DNA from: Desulfobacter sp.
Lineage (GTDB): Bacteria; Desulfobacterota; Desulfobacteria; Desulfobacterales; Desulfobacteraceae
DNA length: 7,549 nt
Direction of reading: 5' to 3'
NCBI GenBank assembly: GCA_030145005.1
Contig: JAQYWJ010000102.1
Span: forward strand, 1 to 7,549
The notes under the pieces were generated by a model. It was given only the letters and a program-made list of their open reading frames with translations, was not told where the DNA came from and ran no database searches. Positions 6,595-7,549 of the stretch are shown piece by piece. How positions within the stretch are numbered: position 1 is the first letter of the stretch; the number at the start of each line of letters is the position of its first letter. A program made the translations under genes and the position numbers.

Positions 6595-7542
6595 TTATAA
6601 TTCACAGTTTGGGCATTCTTTGCTTGCAGCAACCCATTTTTCCAAGGGGACGGGGATATTGCATATGAGAGACTTTTCCAGGTTCCATTTGGTTTTTAGT
6701 ACCGCACCTCCTATCATGACCGAGACCAGGGTGTCGGATGAAACTACAATCACAATAACATTTTTGTGTTCTGCCGTGAACCGCAAAGCTGAATTGAACC
6801 TGGCACCCCTGGCCCTGTTTTCACCGGGCACATAACTGCCTTCCAGAAGGCAGGCAAACCCATGCAGCTTTATATCAGCCCCTATGTGCAGCGCCCCATC
6901 CACCTTGGACAAGGATTTGGCCAGATCATAATTATCCTGATTTTTCAGGTCCAGGGGGTGCAGTAATGAATGGCCCATGATAAAAACAGGGGACTCATTA
7001 AGGTCAATCACAATGCTGCATCCATGCCGGTGGCCGGCAGCATTGTGAACAATCCCGGCAACTATTTTAAATAAAACAGCTGCTTTTTCAGCATCCATAT
7101 CAGAGTCCATTAATGCCTCTTCCACCTGAACCAGCTTTGCTTTATGCGTGGTAGATTTGAAGCTGCCGTCGGAAAAAGAGCACACCTGTTTATCATTTAG
7201 TGCCAGAAAACCATATCCGCCTCTAAAATCCACTGAAATTGAAAAATCCGGATGATCTTCCCTGGTGATGCCGATAATCGTATTTTCAGTGGCAACCAGT
7301 TTCAAATCTGAATTTTCAACCGACTGAAGCAGCTTTCTGATATGCTTGACATTGTCCAGGCCCGGCTGTTCTGCCCTGGGAAGTTCTAAAATAAAATTCA
7401 TTTTGGGGATTGATTCTTTTTCCACAAAAATCAACTTACCTCTAGGCCATTCTCCTTCTTCCGGTGTTCTTGAAATTTTAAGCACTGTCTCTAAAATCGG
7501 GTAAACCCTCATTCTGGTATCCCAGCCAATCAAAACATTCAT
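6595..7542 (-). CDS. Diadenylate cyclase homologue with DisA_N (DAC) domain, 5' end uncertain
   Basis: The C-terminal half carries a DAC/DisA_N domain, which condenses two ATP into the second messenger c-di-AMP. Markers are HRHGCSIVID (171-180), the catalytic DGA motif (215-217), RGARFNSA (245-252) at the place of the usual G-T/A-RHRAA motif, and VIVIVVSSDTLVSVMIGG (262-279). The aspartate is kept, but RHR is replaced by RFN; similar RYNSA-type versions are familiar in this superfamily, so activity is likely but unproved. Residues 1-150 form a separate region with no transmembrane segment, perhaps a sensor domain (inference). The tail ends in a CxxC (C310, C313). There is no DisA helix-hairpin-helix DNA-binding part, and no membrane helices as in CdaA. 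The frame is open to the window edge, so the true start could lie further upstream; the ATG at 7542 is only three bases from a GGAT. It lies 15 bases before glnE. Confidence 0.8.
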   Translation of the reverse strand: MNVLIGWDTRMRVYPILETVLKISRTPEEGEWPRGKLIFVEKESIPKMNFILELPRAEQPGLDNVKHIRKLLQSVENSDLKLVATENTIIGITREDHPDFSISVDFRGGYGFLALNDKQVCSFSDGSFKSTTHKAKLVQVEEALMDSDMDAEKAAVLFKIVAGIVHNAAGHRHGCSIVIDLNESPVFIMGHSLLHPLDLKNQDNYDLAKSLSKVDGALHIGADIKLHGFACLLEGSYVPGENRARGARFNSALRFTAEHKNVIVIVVSSDTLVSVMIGGAVLKTKWNLEKSLICNIPVPLEKWVAASKECPNCEL

Positions 7543-7549
7543 TTCATCC

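Overview
This 7.5-kb window looks chromosomal and comes from a Gram-negative anaerobe, most likely a sulfate reducer of the Desulfobacterota (Desulfobacteraceae-like). That placement is inferred from protein style (GlnE, AlaC-type aminotransferase, YkgJ cysteine-cluster protein, DisA_N diadenylate cyclase) and roughly 50% GC coding sequence. It is not proved by any marker gene. No rRNA, tRNA, CRISPR array, insertion sequence or transposase is visible.

Layout. Positions 1-426 are AT-rich, rich in homopolymers, and hold no convincing gene. Positions 427-1441 (+ strand) carry an overlapping gene pair: a PIN-domain protein of the DUF3368-like type, then a 163-residue protein resembling the middle segment of phage/plasmid-type CHC2 primases but lacking the zinc finger and a complete TOPRIM domain. 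This stretch is visibly more AT-rich and homopolymer-rich than the rest and looks like an accessory insertion or relic. Next, still on the + strand, is an AlaC-type alanine aminotransferase (1528-2727) with a clear ribosome binding site and a GTG start.

Positions 2728-2880 form a convergent intergenic region with a strong hairpin (2799-2837). Everything to the right is on the - strand and looks like one transcription unit read right to left: a DisA_N-domain diadenylate cyclase homologue (7542-6595, 5' end at the window edge), GlnE, the two-headed glutamine synthetase adenylyltransferase/deadenylylase (6579-3682), and a YkgJ-family cysteine-cluster protein (3660-2881). Gaps are only 15 and 21 bases.

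How the genes may work together. GlnE sets glutamine synthetase activity in response to nitrogen status, and AlaC moves amino groups between glutamate/2-oxoglutarate and alanine/pyruvate, so the core genes share a nitrogen theme. A c-di-AMP cyclase homologue tightly linked to glnE is the most suggestive functional association. The PIN/primase-like pair is the most unfamiliar arrangement and is not obviously related to its neighbours.
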